Assembly (NCBI GenBank): GCA_029891345.1
Contig: CM057002.1
Span: forward strand, 15,762,295-15,826,294
Length of the DNA stretch: 64,000 bases
From: Dryococelus australis
Taxonomy: Eukaryota; Arthropoda; Insecta; Phasmatodea; Phasmatidae
Reading direction: 5' to 3'
Part shown: positions 23,991-38,100 of the stretch, piece by piece
Layout of the letters: each line of letters opens with the position of its first letter
How positions within the stretch are numbered: position 1 is the first letter of the stretch
Program-made: the position numbers and the translations under genes
The notes under the pieces: model-generated
The model's database searches: none
What the model was told of the DNA's origin: nothing
What the model saw: only the letters and a program-made list of their open reading frames with translations

Positions 23991-25590
23991 ATTTCAAAAT
24001 TTTCAAAAGCCAAGCCATTTTACATTAATAAAATACTTTTACCAATTTGAATTTAATAAAATTGCATTTAAAATTGGTTAGACGAAGTGTACAAACATCT
24101 CAAAGTACAGTGTTGTAATCTCAAATCGTATCAGGGTCGTTTATGACAGTTGTGTTGGCAGGCAAGCTGCGTCATGTTGGGACACGGAGACTGGTTCTGC
24201 GCAGCTAGTGTGGTCGCTCTACCCGATACGTGAAAATATATATGCACAGAGTAGATTTCATCTCCCTACATGCAAGTTTAAACATTCCCTTTGTCTATTG
24301 GCTGAGGTAAGACATTTTCTACTCTACTGGGCCAATCAGAAGAAAAGTCACTTGGCATTAGACGTCCGTGATCGGCTGGCAAAAACCTAAGACGTGGGCG
24401 AGTTAAAATTATCCAATTGGAATGTTGATTCTGAACTAACGTGTTTTGGAGTGCATGTGGTCGTGAAATATTTTCGCGATTCCTTTCCTTCGCACTGCGA
24501 CTCGAGCTGCATCCTATCCCCAGGAGGGGATAAGTTATTCATGAACCGATAGCTGAAGTAACGCAGACGTACGGGTGCTTCAAGTCCTCAAATGAATCTG
24601 CGAATTTCCCAGCTCTCTAGTCACGGAATATATTCTATTCCTGCGAAAATCTTTGTGTCCTTGGCTACAAATAGTAACTCGAGGGTTTAATGATCAGCAG
24701 GTTAGAATGCACAATCTTCTGAAAGTTTAAGATATTTTTGCTTATTGGCTGTTGCCCTGGCAACGTGGCCAATTTTGCCTCAGGAAGAATAGCACGGGGT
24801 TTATCGATGGCTTGTTTTCTTGCAGGTTTTTTTATTGGTTCGGTTTTGACTCTAGCTTGTATTGGCGAGATTCTACCCGCGCCTGTAATGACAGGTGCAC
24901 TTGGCTCCTGCGCTTCGCTTTCAAGGTCAGATTAGCCGCAGTTGAAGAGAAAGAACGCATTTGCGTGATAAATACACTTGCGCTTTCATACAAGGAAATC
25001 AGCAACGGCTGACTGCAAACGTTGGTTTTTCACGCTCCGTAAGTGATGTTTGAAAGAGTAACTAAGGAAAAAAAGTCAGAAAAGTTTTACACAATTACGT
25101 TATAGGCCTACCATGGTATATAAACTTATAAAGTTTGACCTCAGATTTTAGTTAAAAGTTCTTTGTTTCCAGATTTTATCTTATTATACTGTGAGTGGTC
25201 ACTTTTTTATTTCAAGCAAATTTTTTTTCTAAGCATTAAGGCACATTATTGACTTAAATTTTTACTCATTATACAGGTCCGTAGATATCGCAGGTTCGTT
25301 TGGCAGTAACCTAAGCTGCCAAGTGCTGTACATACAAACTGGAACCACAACTGTCCTTGATTGACTGATGTCATGATGAAACGTTACTTCGACGTGGTAC
25401 AGCCACGATATTTATATATTTATATTACTGTCTGAGATCTGTCCAGAGTGAGTCAAAACTATAAGGCTTCAATCACGAAGATAACTTTAAATAAGACTAA
25501 CTTGCAGCTGAATAAACTCGCAAGATTTACGGATCTGTACACATTAGCATTATTTTTAAAAGTCTTTTAATACTGCAAGGCACACATGTG
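23991..25590. other. Non-coding stretch
   Basis: No gene recognised. Several ATTGGCTG/CCAATCA motifs (24300-24840) resemble the interior of the CCAAT-rich MITE family described at 56439, but clear ends were not found. Confidence 0.4.
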
Positions 25591-25803
25591 AGTGAGTGAA
25601 GAGATTTGGGGGGCTCTTAAAATCGAAGTCTTAAGAGCCGATGAGGGTGAAGCGAGGTGAGTATGGAGCAGCGCCGGAATGAAGGGGCGGGGGAAACGGG
25701 AGATCACCGAGAAAACCCTGCGACTAGCGGCATCGTCCGGCACGATTCCCACGTGCCACGGTGGGAGGCGAGTAGTCTAGCCACTAAGCCGCCGCGGCCC
25801 CTA
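25591..25803 (-). mobile_element. tRNA-derived SINE, internally deleted
   Basis: Reverse complement of the SINE at 63738-64000. The 3' end (AAATCTCTTCACTCAC) is at 25591 and the tRNA-like head with the A-box region (AGTGGCTAGACTACTCGC-like) is at 25760-25800. The B-box portion is deleted near 25752. Confidence 0.7.
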
Positions 25804-26357
25804 AGACACACAGTTGTTCACAAAATAAACAAACATGAGGCAGATCGAAAAGTAAGTTACTCATGCACACACTACATTCTACGGCGGCTGCCGGCATTGA
25901 GACTGTCTCAAGAGGCCAAGGCATCTGAAAGAACGTTGATGAAGGTGATGGAAGATAACAGTGAAGTTCTGGGGAGTTGCACCACCTTCCTGAACATTTG
26001 TTGAGTGGTCGTACGAGTGTTGTTGACGGGAATTTTCTTCCGGTGTTGTCCAACAACAAACTGATAATAACGTCCCATAATTTCTCGAAAGCTGGCGAGT
26101 CTGATCCACTCAATTAAGACGATAAAGTTAACACACACTGTTGAGCTGAGAAAGTCTGACATAACTTCAAGTCACAACGGGCACTGAATCACTGGTTCAC
26201 CGGGTTAACGATGTTCTAACTGTGATTCCTGCCAGCGTTCGTGTAGACCAAACAAGTAGCAAAGCTTTATAACTTTTATTGTATTTTCACGATTAACTGA
26301 GCACTTTTGAAGGAAACCTTACTCAACACGTTCAAACCCGGCGTACTATACAATAAC

Positions 26358-26637
26358 TAGAGACCAGAGAATTTCGTGGGTTCATTTCTAGACATGTTGG
26401 AATTCGCACACAAATATACGTTCATGTTAAGGTTGTAATTGGTCGACGTGTTGTTTGACACCTCCTGGAGATAAATGAGCCAATAACAAACATGCAAATA
26501 AATTGTGCGCCCAACCACCGCCTTTTACTACCACAACAATCAACAAATAAACAGTTGACATCATTATAAGAGTAACTATGTAAGACTGCGAAGTCTAGCT
26601 TACAGGTCATTGAAATTGCGAATTTCTCGGGTTTCTA
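26358..26637. mobile_element. CCAAT-rich MITE, hAT-like
   Basis: Inverted ends TAGAGACCAGAGAATTTCG and CGAATTTCTCGGGTTTCTA. Size and interior style match the copies at 43899 and 56439. Confidence 0.5.
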
Positions 26638-27989
26638 ACAATAACATACACGAAGATTATTTCTGGCCTGTACTGTGTACGGCATTGCTGAGTGTTCAGC
26701 CATCTTCCCTGGAATAACTGATTTGTAAATCGTGCTGCTGGCTTGCGTTGCCAATGGTTCGTACTACGACCGCCAAGTGCAACGCCTACAGACTGTGACA
26801 ACGAAACAAGTATTTTATCCACCTAAGTACAGCGCGAATCCAAAATTCCATGCTCGCAATACTTGAAACCATTAATCAATGTAGGTCTGAAAAGGTGAAA
26901 TCTTTTAGTCGCGAATTAATTTACGAGCTAGAGTGTTTCAATTATCCAAAAATTTTGATCTGCGCTGTACTTGAGTCGAGCGTGCTTCTCTCAGCCAGCG
27001 AACGCGTGCTGTGAGTTCATTTATGACAGCTTCAACCAATCACAAACAAGAGACGCAGGACCTCCAACAAATCAGATTTCTCACAAGGAAAACGGTCAAA
27101 AACACAGACCACTGATTCCTTGTTACATACAGCGCCAACCATTAATATCCTTCATATTTAAGATGTAGAGGTAGAGAGATTTCGCGATGAGATTTGAAGC
27201 GAAGTTACATTTCAAAACACTGTAGGATTGTTTACCTATCTTGATTGGCTGAATTACTTCTCAAGTAGACAGCAACCAATGACAGTAGATAAACTGCTGT
27301 TTGGTGCTTATAGTCTTGAAGTCTACCGTATACTCATAATTTTTTTTTTTGCGAAAAATCACTGGCTCTAGTTGTCATGTCAACGTTCACCAACGCGGCC
27401 ACTCAACTGGTTTATTTGGATGATTGAACTTCATATCTATCTATGTGCATTACTTTTTCTGCAATTGCTTCCATCGTTATCGGTTACGTTAAGCCTGATG
27501 CAGACAGACGTCTTCTGTGAGCAAGGAGGTATTCACCAGAAGGTGAACGAAAAGGTGAACGCCCTCTTGTTTTCAAATCCCAAGTACATACTACTGTATA
27601 CACAGTGGCAGTACTTGAATGTTACTGCATGCCAATCACTCATTTCCACCATAACACACGAAGATTTTACAAACCAAACAAATCCCTAACGCAGAATCAA
27701 AATATGTTTTTACTCTCAGATTAACTATATCAGCATAAACAAATGTACGGGAACTATGTGAATATATTGACTCGAATGTGAACAAACGACTTGCACAAGA
27801 AGGTGAACGAAACATAGAACCGTCTCTAAACGATTATAACTAGCATGCAAGCCACTTGCAAACAAGTCAGCCAGTCACACGATGTAAGTTGACTTGAACA
27901 AGAAAGTATACACCTTCGTATACAAGAAAGTGAACCGTGTGTAAAAGGCATTAAACTAAGTGACCTAGCAAACGTGGGCGGGACTTGTT

Positions 27990-28388
27990 TTTACCAGTGT
28001 ACATTGCAAAAGGGCAATGTCACTGCTCCTACCTGCATATATTTCTCGGGCGCACTGAGTGACATGCGTCCAACAAAGTTGGCAACGATGGAGAGACAGT
28101 AGTTCCAAATCGTAAGGTCGATTATAAAGTGTTAGGTAACCATTTGTGATTATTTAAAATTATTTCTTTCGTTTTCTGATTATTGCATTCAAACAAGTGT
28201 AAAAATCAGCAGATTTGTCCAATATTTGCTTTCTTAATAATTTCACTGTTTCGTTTGACCAACGTATGAATAGAGTGATGAGGCCCATGGCAATGTTAAT
28301 TTTACATAAGACTTGAAGGATACGCAACGTATATACAAATAGATTTTAAGCAGGGCTTTCAAAAGTGCTCAGTTTACCGTGACCGGCC
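27990..28388. mobile_element. MITE, GAGCACTTTT family, in Ork1 3' UTR region
   Basis: Interior blocks and the right terminal repeat (tcaaaagtgctcagtttacc) match the 23579 copy; the left terminal repeat is not recognisable. The right end lies about 70 bp beyond the Ork1 stop codon on the gene's downstream side. Confidence 0.65.
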
Positions 28389-28457
28389 GGTATTACAATG
28401 CGAGCATAGTTGAGGTTGGCGAACTGCAGGCAGCTAGTAGAGGGAAGTAAGGACGCA

Positions 28458-29181
28458 TCACTTTCCGACGTCGAGGACGACGACACTGTTAGTCCTGGCG
28501 CGTGCCGGTACGTCCTGCTCGCGCAGGCGCATCCTCGGCGCTTGCGGGGGCAGCAGTGCCCCGCCCCCGGCCACCGGCCGCACGGAGAAACGCCGCCTCC
28601 CGCCACCGGCCGCCGCCGGGTGCAGCGACGAGCGCCTGCCGCCGCCGGCTGAAGGCGTGAGCGAGGCCCTACGGGACGCCGCGGGCGGCGGGCGCAGCGA
28701 GGCGCGGCGGGCCGCCTCCAGGTGCGGCGGCGGCGTGAAGAGCTGAAGGAATGGCGGCGGGGGCGGCGGAGGCTCGGGGGCGGAGGACATGTGCGACTGT
28801 ATGTTGGAGAGCGCGCGGAAGAGGTCTCCCAGCGTGGTTTCCTCCAGGAAGGAGGACGGCTCGTGCTGGTTGCTGCTCACGGTGCTGGGTCGCTTGACGA
28901 GGTGCGCGATGGTGTTGCGTCCCGCCGCCGTCTGAGTGAGGTAGGCGCGAGCGTCGAGGGGCGGCGGCGTCCCGTCTCTCACCAAGGGCAGCGACTGCCG
29001 CCTCTTCTTGCCGCCTCCCGCCTGCTGCAGCAGCACGCTGCCTATGGACTTGGCCTTGTTGCACGTCTTGCGCGACGTCAGCGGGTTCCTCCACCAGGTG
29101 CCGATGTTGAGGAAGGACGCCCGACGTCCCGCCAGCCACGACCTGGGCGCCGCCTTCTCCACCGCCGCCATCGTCCCCTCG
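28458..29181 (-). CDS. Ork1: Ork1 exon D, C-terminal tail and stop
   Basis: Acceptor tgttgcag ends at 29182; the exon's first base completes a Ser codon begun in exon C. It encodes 240 residues and stops at TGA 28458-28460. Five basic-Ser sites of the RRxS type (RRASF near 29120, then RRASL, RRASL, RRSSL and RRFS between about 28590 and 28720) match protein kinase A consensus. A proline run is at about 28750. Very GC-rich compared with surroundings, which also keeps antisense frames open. A further exon beyond a hidden donor is possible but not needed. Confidence 0.75.
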
Positions 29182-32100
29182 CTGCAACACGCCAAACTAA
29201 CACATTACACATTATTGTTCGAAACAGGAAGCGTAGAGTTTCCTCTTCCGTGCACATTAGAGTGAGTCAACAGATTTGAACGGCTATTAACAGCGAGGTC
29301 TTGAGAGCCGATGAGGGTGAAGCGAGGTGAGTATGGAGTAGTGTTGGAGTGAAACGGCGGGGGAAATAGAAGATCCCCGAGAAAACCCAGCGACCTGCGT
29401 CATCGTCTGGTATGATTCCCGCATGCGAAAATGTGGGAGTACCCGGACGGGGATTGAACCCGGTTAGTTTTTGTGGGAGGCGAGCAGACTAACCGCTCAA
29501 TCACCGTGGTCTCCATACACAATAGAGCACGAATCTCCACATCTGATTATTGATGCGTCTAATTTTCTAAAGAAAATTAAAAAAATTCAGTTTGAATGGA
29601 ACGGCACACGGATAATGTGTTCGGGCCCATTGAAATGTTAATATTACAAGCGGCAGAAGAATGCAGATTGGAAATAAAAGTGGGTCCCAGCAGAGGTTTC
29701 AAGATTACTCAGTGCGTTAACACTTTCAGTACGGTGCACGTATGTCATACGGGCAGCGATTAATTAATATTCGTCCTCTTATCAAACCCTCTACATCCAT
29801 ATACTTAACGGTGTTCATTAAGCCAATAAGAACACAGCATATGGTGAAACTACTCCATCAAAAATATTGACTGTGCACGATGAACTAATAATAACGACGC
29901 ACTAGAACCGCTAATGTTACTGGCGCGCTGGCCACGCCCTCTAACACAACGGACCATTACCAGACATTCTGTTGGTACAAGTCATGACTGCTGCGTGGAC
30001 AAGTTAAGCAATCTGCGACAGGCATAATATATTTTTACGACTCTAGAGTCGCGTACACTCGTTTCACATCTAACCTGTAAGGAAACAGGCACCGAATCCC
30101 TGGAGACCTGGAAAATTCGCGGATTCAAAGACCTTTGGAATATGTGCAAATTTTCCAATGTAAACTGTGCATTGGTTGTCTGCTGTCACGGTGGGAGGTG
30201 ACGATTGGGCCAGCCTTCTCCAGGAGATGTCAAACACCGAGTGGGCCAATAGTTAATGTTATGTACGCACTTGTTTTGAATTCTAGCTTGTCCCGAAACT
30301 AATCCGCGAATTCTTCAGGCCCCTATTCCGCGCCACCTCGTCCGAGGTAGAACTGTCCGCGCGTGTGAGGCAGGGCAGCAGCCAGCGAACAGAATGCTGA
30401 TGCTAGAAAATACCTACATATGGCCGTGGAGTCTAGCCTACAGGCCGTTTAAAACTTGAAATTTCCCCGTCTCCACCCCACGAAATCTTTTGTGATTAAC
30501 TCTATCATTTTCATAATTATCAGAATAAAACATTTCATATAATGTCTCTATTCGAAAACAAAAATAGAACATGTTTCCTTTTAATGACACTATAAGAAAT
30601 ATTTTCCACGCCCACTAAAACATAACGACAAACTATTAATTTAACACTTTTATTATCATCTATACTGATATTTAGGCGCATTTTATGTTATCCGAAAGTT
30701 TTTATGAAAGAAAATCAATAAAATATTACGAATGTTTTTAGCAGACACTCGAACTACATACGCCCCACGTGATTGCCCTCTTTAGAGTGAAGTGTTAAGG
30801 GAGGGCTCAAATCAACCCGTACCCTACTTGAATTGAACATTCACTTGTTTAAAGCAGATTTGGTGACGTGTGTTTAGTAACATTTGTGAAAGTCTGCAGG
30901 GATGTAGTGTGCGTTTGTAGCGCACTGAACGCTACGAGGATAAAGAAAACACGTTGAGTACATTTTCCCGCTGACTACACTGTACGTACATGTGAAAGTT
31001 TGCAGGGATGTAGTGTGCGTTTGTAGAGCACTGAACGCTACGAGGATAAAGAAAACACGTTGAGTACATTTTCCCGCTGACTACACTGTACGTACATGTG
31101 AAAGTCTGCAGGGATGTAGTGTGCGTTTGTAGAGCACTGAACGCTACGAGGATAAAGAAAACACGTTGAGTGCATTCTCCCGCTGACTACACTGTACGTA
31201 CATGTGAAAGTCTGCAGGGATGTAGTGTGCGTTTGTAGAGCACTGAACGCTACGAGGATAAAGAAAACACGTTGAGTGCATCCTCCCGCTGACTACACTG
31301 TACGTACATGTGAAAGTCTGCAGGGATGTAGTGTGCGTTTGTAGAGCACTGAACGCTACGAGGATAAAGAAAACACGTTGAGTACATTTTCCCGCTGACT
31401 ACACTGTACGTACATGTGAAATGTGTACCACGTAGCTCGCTCATAAATGTTGACAATAAATTAACCCCCCCCCCCCCCCCCCTTCCACATATACCCATCC
31501 ACGTTACTTCTTTGCATTCAATGCACGGTATGTTAGATATGTGATATCTTAGCTGAGTATTTCACTACTTGCTTGCAAACAGTGTACACCACCATATATA
31601 ATCACAAGAAAATCAGATTAATTTTTCCATGAAACTAATTTAATCAACACATTACTGTGATATTCATCCTAATAACAATGTTCCTGAAACTGGCACATTG
31701 CGGTAGAATGACGGACTTTAGTAAGTCGGTCATCAGAGACGAGGCAAGTTATTCAGAGAAGGAAGAACAGCGAAGAAACTGACCTTGGTCTGCATTGCGG
31801 GACCATCCCAGCGTTCACCTAGATTGATTTCGGGAAACCATGCAAAACCGAAATCAGGATTGCCGAGACGGGAATTGAACCCGTTATCTCCCGAATGTTG
31901 CGCCATCTCACTCGCTTCAGGATTATGTCGGTTCACAAGATATCTGTCAAACCTACACCTTTATTTCACTGACAAAGTAACAACAAATAAAGACAGAACT
32001 TTTGTGTTGTTAAAAAAAATGAAACGAATAACACCTTTATATCCATCACGATAGTAGATGTATAGTTCCGATCCTGGCGCACCCCTTATTATCATATAAA

Positions 32101-35100
32101 TAACGAGATTTTTGCTCCAAAATCGAAGTTCTTGAGGCTAAATTTAAGCTCTAGAAATTTTTAAAGAGCTCTCAGAAACCAACAACTTTCCTCGAAAATC
32201 ATGTAAATTTAAGCCAAAATCCAAAAAAATTTCAATTTTTTTTTCGAAATCGTCGTGCAGGATTTGTGCAAATTAATAAAACAGCAAAATTTAAGCAAAA
32301 ACATACAAATTTCTCGCTTTCAAGCAATTTTTGACGTTTTCTAGAAACGCTAATTTTGCCAGCGAGCAATCTAGATCAAGCAAATTTATGCTAAAATCAT
32401 GCAAACTAAGCTAAAATCAAATAAAAAGATACAAATTAATAGAATTCAATTTATTCAATGAAAACAATATCATGCATAGTTTTTCCATTTTTCATTTCTT
32501 TTAAACCTTTATATGCCACAAAACACTTGTTTCTCATTTAGCAATTTTAAATCATTCTCATCATTTATCTTTGCATAGTGACCTGGTAAAGTAATTTCAT
32601 ACCTATCATATAGAATACAATTAATTTTTTTTACCGGATTTCGATTCATAAATTCTATAAACTATAGCTTCATGCCATTCATAACATTCTAGATCCGGTA
32701 GTTGAGTCAAGAAGTGCTTCCATTTTAGTTTGTGTTATTTAAAAGGAAGCAAATTTAATAAGACTGCAGAAATTTTGAAGTTAAAAATAACATTTAAATT
32801 ATAATCATAAAAATATTTTTTCTCTTTATAACATTTTTTCTTTACAAATAAAACGGAATCGATGCTTGAAATGGGAAATAATAACACATGCAAGCAATGT
32901 AAAAAGTGTGGTGAAGTATTAAACATAGAAAGTTTTGCACCACATAAATACACAAAAGATAAGCATTTTAACATCTGTAAAAAATGCTATAGTGAATAAA
33001 CTAGAAGTCGTTATGAGTTTAAAAAAAGAGAAAGTAATGTGTGAATGTGGAAAATATAACACATCTCTCAAAAAGCACAAAAATTGTAAATCACACCTCA
33101 CAGCATTAAATAATTTAAACGAAATTCACCACGATAACTATTCAACCAAAACATGTAAAATGTGTTATGAGAATAAATCTATAAAATTATTTTCTTCCAA
33201 TAAAACTACTAAGGACAAACACGCAAATATACGTAAAATTGTTTTAGTGAATAGATTAAGAATTATCGCCTTAAGAAGAAGTTAAATACAGTTTCCCAAT
33301 AATTTAAGCACTTTTCAAGTTTTCCTATTACCCTTATTTTATAATTTATTTATAAATTTTTATTTCTTATAAATAAAGAATTGTGGCGACGAACAATCTA
33401 ACAGTTAAGTTGGGCAATAGGACTGTGAGGGATTTGAGAATTATAGCTAGAGCTTTTGAAATTAAATATCGGCACAGGTTAAGGAAAAACGAATTGATTA
33501 GAGCTATTATAAATGCAGAAATAAAAAGAAACTATGTAAATTTACCCTTTTCAAATAATGATATAAAATATAGAAAACCCAAAAAAACATCAAAGAAAAT
33601 ATTCCCATTTTCTAATAATCTATTTATACAACCTAGAAATAAAAGTAATCGGGTAAAGGAATGGATAACAAAGATTAATTTTACAAGTTTGTTTTTATCT
33701 GATGTTAATATCAATTAATAATATAAACAAGATAAAAATGAATTAAAAGAAATATTTCCTTATTCTACTAATGTTATCGTTAACAAAAGAAATATAAAAA
33801 CCAATAAAAATTATATTGTTAATCCACCTATTCAAGGTAGGATATCAACACATAACATTGAAAATAACTTTAATTTAGTAAAGCCAGATCATATTTTAAA
33901 TTCAGTAAGAATAAGGTTTTCGAAATAATACGTAATTATCTTAGAACATTTAGGGGGCTAAAAACTAATATTAAACTATATACCAATTGTCGTAAGCAAG
34001 AGAATAATCAAGAAGAATCATTTACATTTCAATCACCCAATGATACAATATTGAATGAAGGAGATATTAGAAGGATGTATAAATTCATAAAACAAGAAAT
34101 AATTACAGTTATCTGACTTCAAAAAAGATGCTCAGGATGGACTTAAGAAAGAATAATGGGAATACAATTAGCTATAGCTAAGTAATATCCATTAGATGGA
34201 GCAACATATATAGAACTACCAGAATTTATTAAGAATAAAAATGCCTGCATGTGTATAGAATAATGATCAAAAATGCTTTCTTTGGCCAATAAAATCTGCA
34301 TTGTTTCCAGCAGAAAAAGATCCTCAAAGAGTTATTAAATATAAAAATGTGGGGCTTGATATCTATAAAGTACTAGATAAATATGAAAATCCAATAAAAA
34401 TTGATGACATGCCAAAAATAGAAAATCAAACTGATACATATATAAATGTATACTCTATTGAAGATGAAGGTAATAAATGCATAGTATATGGATTTAAACT
34501 TACCAAAAATAAAAAAGATAAGCACATAAATTTACTTTATTTTAAAGGTTATAAAAATTTGCATTACTGTTGGAAAAAAAATTTATCGGAACTGCTTTCA
34601 GCACAAAAAAATAATCAACAGCATAAAACTTATATATGTGATATGTGTCTTCGATTCTTTACATCGCAAGAAAAATTTAATAAACATGCAGAAGACTGCT
34701 CTAAAAATGAATCAGTAAGAGTCTATACACCTTCGAAAGAAGAGCAAATATTTTTCAAGCATTACAAACATACAATGAAGGTTCCTTCCGCAATATATGC
34801 CGATTTTGAACCAATTTTAAAGAAAATGCCAATCACCAAACCTAATCCAAAGCAAATAGCTAAATTTAAATAAATAAAAATATATCCAGTTTTAACAGAA
34901 GATTATATTTCAAATGGTCTTTATTAGGGGTAATTAAAGAACTATATAATCCTACTAATAAACGAATAAATAACATTGAATTAAAGCTAAATGATGAATC
35001 ATATACAATGAAATATCAGTTACACGAAGCATCTGGTTTTTGCTATTATATTGTATCTAGTTATGGTGATTATAAGCCACCAGTTGTATATCAAGGCCCA

Positions 35101-38100
35101 AATGCACATTAAATGTTTATACAATTAATAAAAAGGGACGTAGATGAATAAAGGGATATATATTCACAAATTGAACCAATGCATCCACAATCAAAAGAAG
35201 AAAGAGCGACAAATAATAGATCGAAAAAATGTGCTGTGTGTGAATGTGAATATACAGAAGAGAATAAAAGAATACCGTCATCATGATCACATAAGTGGGA
35301 AATCCATTAATCCTGTATGTAATAATTGTAATCTAAAATTAAAATTGCCCAACTATGTACCAATTTATTTCCATAATTTAGATGGCGATGATGCTCATTA
35401 ATTTATTAAACAACTAGGATATGGTGATAAAAATATTGATTTAATAGCAAATAATGAAGAAAAATTTATTTCTTTGGTAAACAGACAGAAAATTTGAAGA
35501 TGAAATTGATAGACACATTTAAATTTATGGCCAGTAGTTTAGCTAAATTGCCATCGAATTTAAGTAGAGATCAACTGAAACACACTCAAAAATATTTCCC
35601 AAAAGATCTTCCACCAAAGAGTGAATTTTATAATATATGTAATGAACCTTACATAACTGATGATTAATATGAGCATGCATAACTTGTATGGAATCTATTT
35701 AATATTAAAAATCTTGGCGAATATAATGATTTATATTTAAAAAGTGATGTATTATTGTTAGCAGATATATTCGAAGATTGCAGAAATACGTGTATAAATG
35801 CATATATAAATAACATAGTTCCAGGAACAAATCAAACAAAATTGTTAACAACTTTACATAAAAAAGAAAAGTATGTCATTCACTATCGCAATTTGAAACA
35901 ATGCATGAAGAATGGATTCAAAGTTACCAAAATACATAAAATATTAAAGTTTAATCAGTCTGATTGGCTGAAAGAATATATCGATTTGAATACAGAGATG
36001 AGAACTAATGCCAAAAAAGACATTGAAAATTTTTTTTAGAAGCTCATGAATAATACTGTGTTTGGTAAGACAATGGAAAATATAAGAAACAGAGTAGATA
36101 TCAGATTAATATCAGATGCAGAAAAATGCAAAAAAATAATATTGAGACCAAATTTTAAGAAAAGTACTTTTAATGAGAATCTTGCACCCCTATATACGAA
36201 TAAATCAAATGTAAAATTTAATAAGCCAATTAATTTTGGTATGTCAATTTTGGACATATCGAAAGAGTTAATGTATGATTTTCATTACAAAGTTATGAAA
36301 CCAAAATGTGGCAATAAAATTTAATTATGTTATCAAGGTAATGATTCATATATTTATAACATAAAAACAGAAGATTTTTACAAAGCTATAAAGTCAATGA
36401 TAGAAAAAATTTATACAAGTAATTACCCAAAAGATAATATATAACATACCTCAAATAAATAAAATAGTTTTAGGTAAAATGAAAAATGAACGTGATGGCG
36501 AAATAATGAAAGAATTTGTTGTTTTACGAACAAAAATATATGCTTACAAGGTTGGTGAAAAAGAAAACAAAAGTCTAAAGGAGTAAAGAAATGCATTGTT
36601 AACATGCGAATTACTTTTGACGATAAGAATTGTTTGTTTAAAGAGAGAATACAATATAGAACAATGAATTTAATATGAAGTGAACAGCATAAAATATATA
36701 CAGTCGAAGTTAAAATAGCTTTAAGTTCTTGCAATAACAAGAGAATTGTACTAGAAAATAAAATATATACAGTGCCATATGGTTATTGAAAGAGATAATC
36801 TTAAACATCTTTAATTTCTAAAACAATATTAATATCAGCACCATCGAAATCAATCAGTTTACAATTTTTGTCTCTAATTTCCAAAAAAATATAATTAAAT
36901 TCATTTTTCATTTTATAAAAAAATTGTATATACTGGCTCATAAATAATATCATCTCTAAACAAAACATTGATTTTGGTGGAAAACTTGCTATTATATCTT
37001 TTTCTAAATGATTTGACTCATCATATTTTTTAAACATACCATATGCTAAATTAAAGTGAACATTTATTGTTTTAAAAGGGTGAAAATTAGGTCATTTAGA
37101 ACCTACAACAAGTTTGCCTTTTTCAATAAGAATATTTCTTTCAAAACCAAGAATATCAGATAGTCTATCATCAAGTTTAATATCAAACTTAGATTTATAG
37201 GTATTCTATTTTTTACGTTATCTGCTGTTAATTCAATATTGTTTGTTGAAAATGGATCAATTGAATTTATAGTTTCCTTTAACAATTCCTTATAATATTG
37301 ACCTCTAGGAATAGTTGTAACTTCATTTTTATCAACAACAGGACTCAATTTTTCAGTTGTCGTTACAGTATTGTTATTTATATTTGGTGCTAAAAATGTA
37401 TGAAAACTAATTGAAGCAATCAATTTTTCAGTATGGATGAAATCATTATGAAGTTTTTTCTTAAGTATAGATCTATTATTCGTCAACTTAAATACTTTAT
37501 TCCATTTATATAAAAAATTATCTTATTAAATGAAAAAGCAGAAGCTCAAACAGCCTATACAGTACAAAGTCGATTGGGATGTCAGTGTTTTAATTCATGA
37601 AGAAAATTCTAAAAATAAAAAGAATGGATAACTATTGCTTGATAACAAATGGGGTTCAATTGTTGGTCCTAGTAACAGTGGAAAAACTAATTTGATGATT
37701 CATTTTATTTATAATTCAGGTTGGCTAAATTTCAATAAATTGTAAGTTTGCTCCAAAAGTTTGAATTAGCCCAAATATATTCTGTTACAAAATGATTTGA
37801 ATGAGACATTTAAACAATTAAAAGTTAAAGAAAAACTGGCATACTGTTTCAATAATACTGAGGAAATAGTCCCTTTAGATCAATGTGAAGACAAATCACT
37901 GGTTATCTTCGATGACGTCATTTTAGATAATCAAGACATAATCAGGGATTATTTTACAAGAGGACGACACAAAATATTGATGTTTTCTACTGAACTCAGA
38001 TATTTTCAAATATTACAAAACAGTTCTTGGAGAAATAATAATTTTTGGTGTGTTTGATGTTGTTCTTGAATGTGATTCTTTTATATGGTTATCATAAATG

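Noticed and set aside
25657..26004. 115-residue plus-strand frame
   Set aside because: Its first half is SINE sequence read antisense.
28346..28606. Alternative frame through the 3' part of exon D encoding a serine-rich end
   Set aside because: It would require a frameshift; the in-frame stop at 28458 fits the splice phase and the RRxS blocks.
28410..29279. Long plus-strand frames opposite exon D
   Set aside because: They result from high GC; the minus-strand frame has correct splice phase and Ork1 landmarks.
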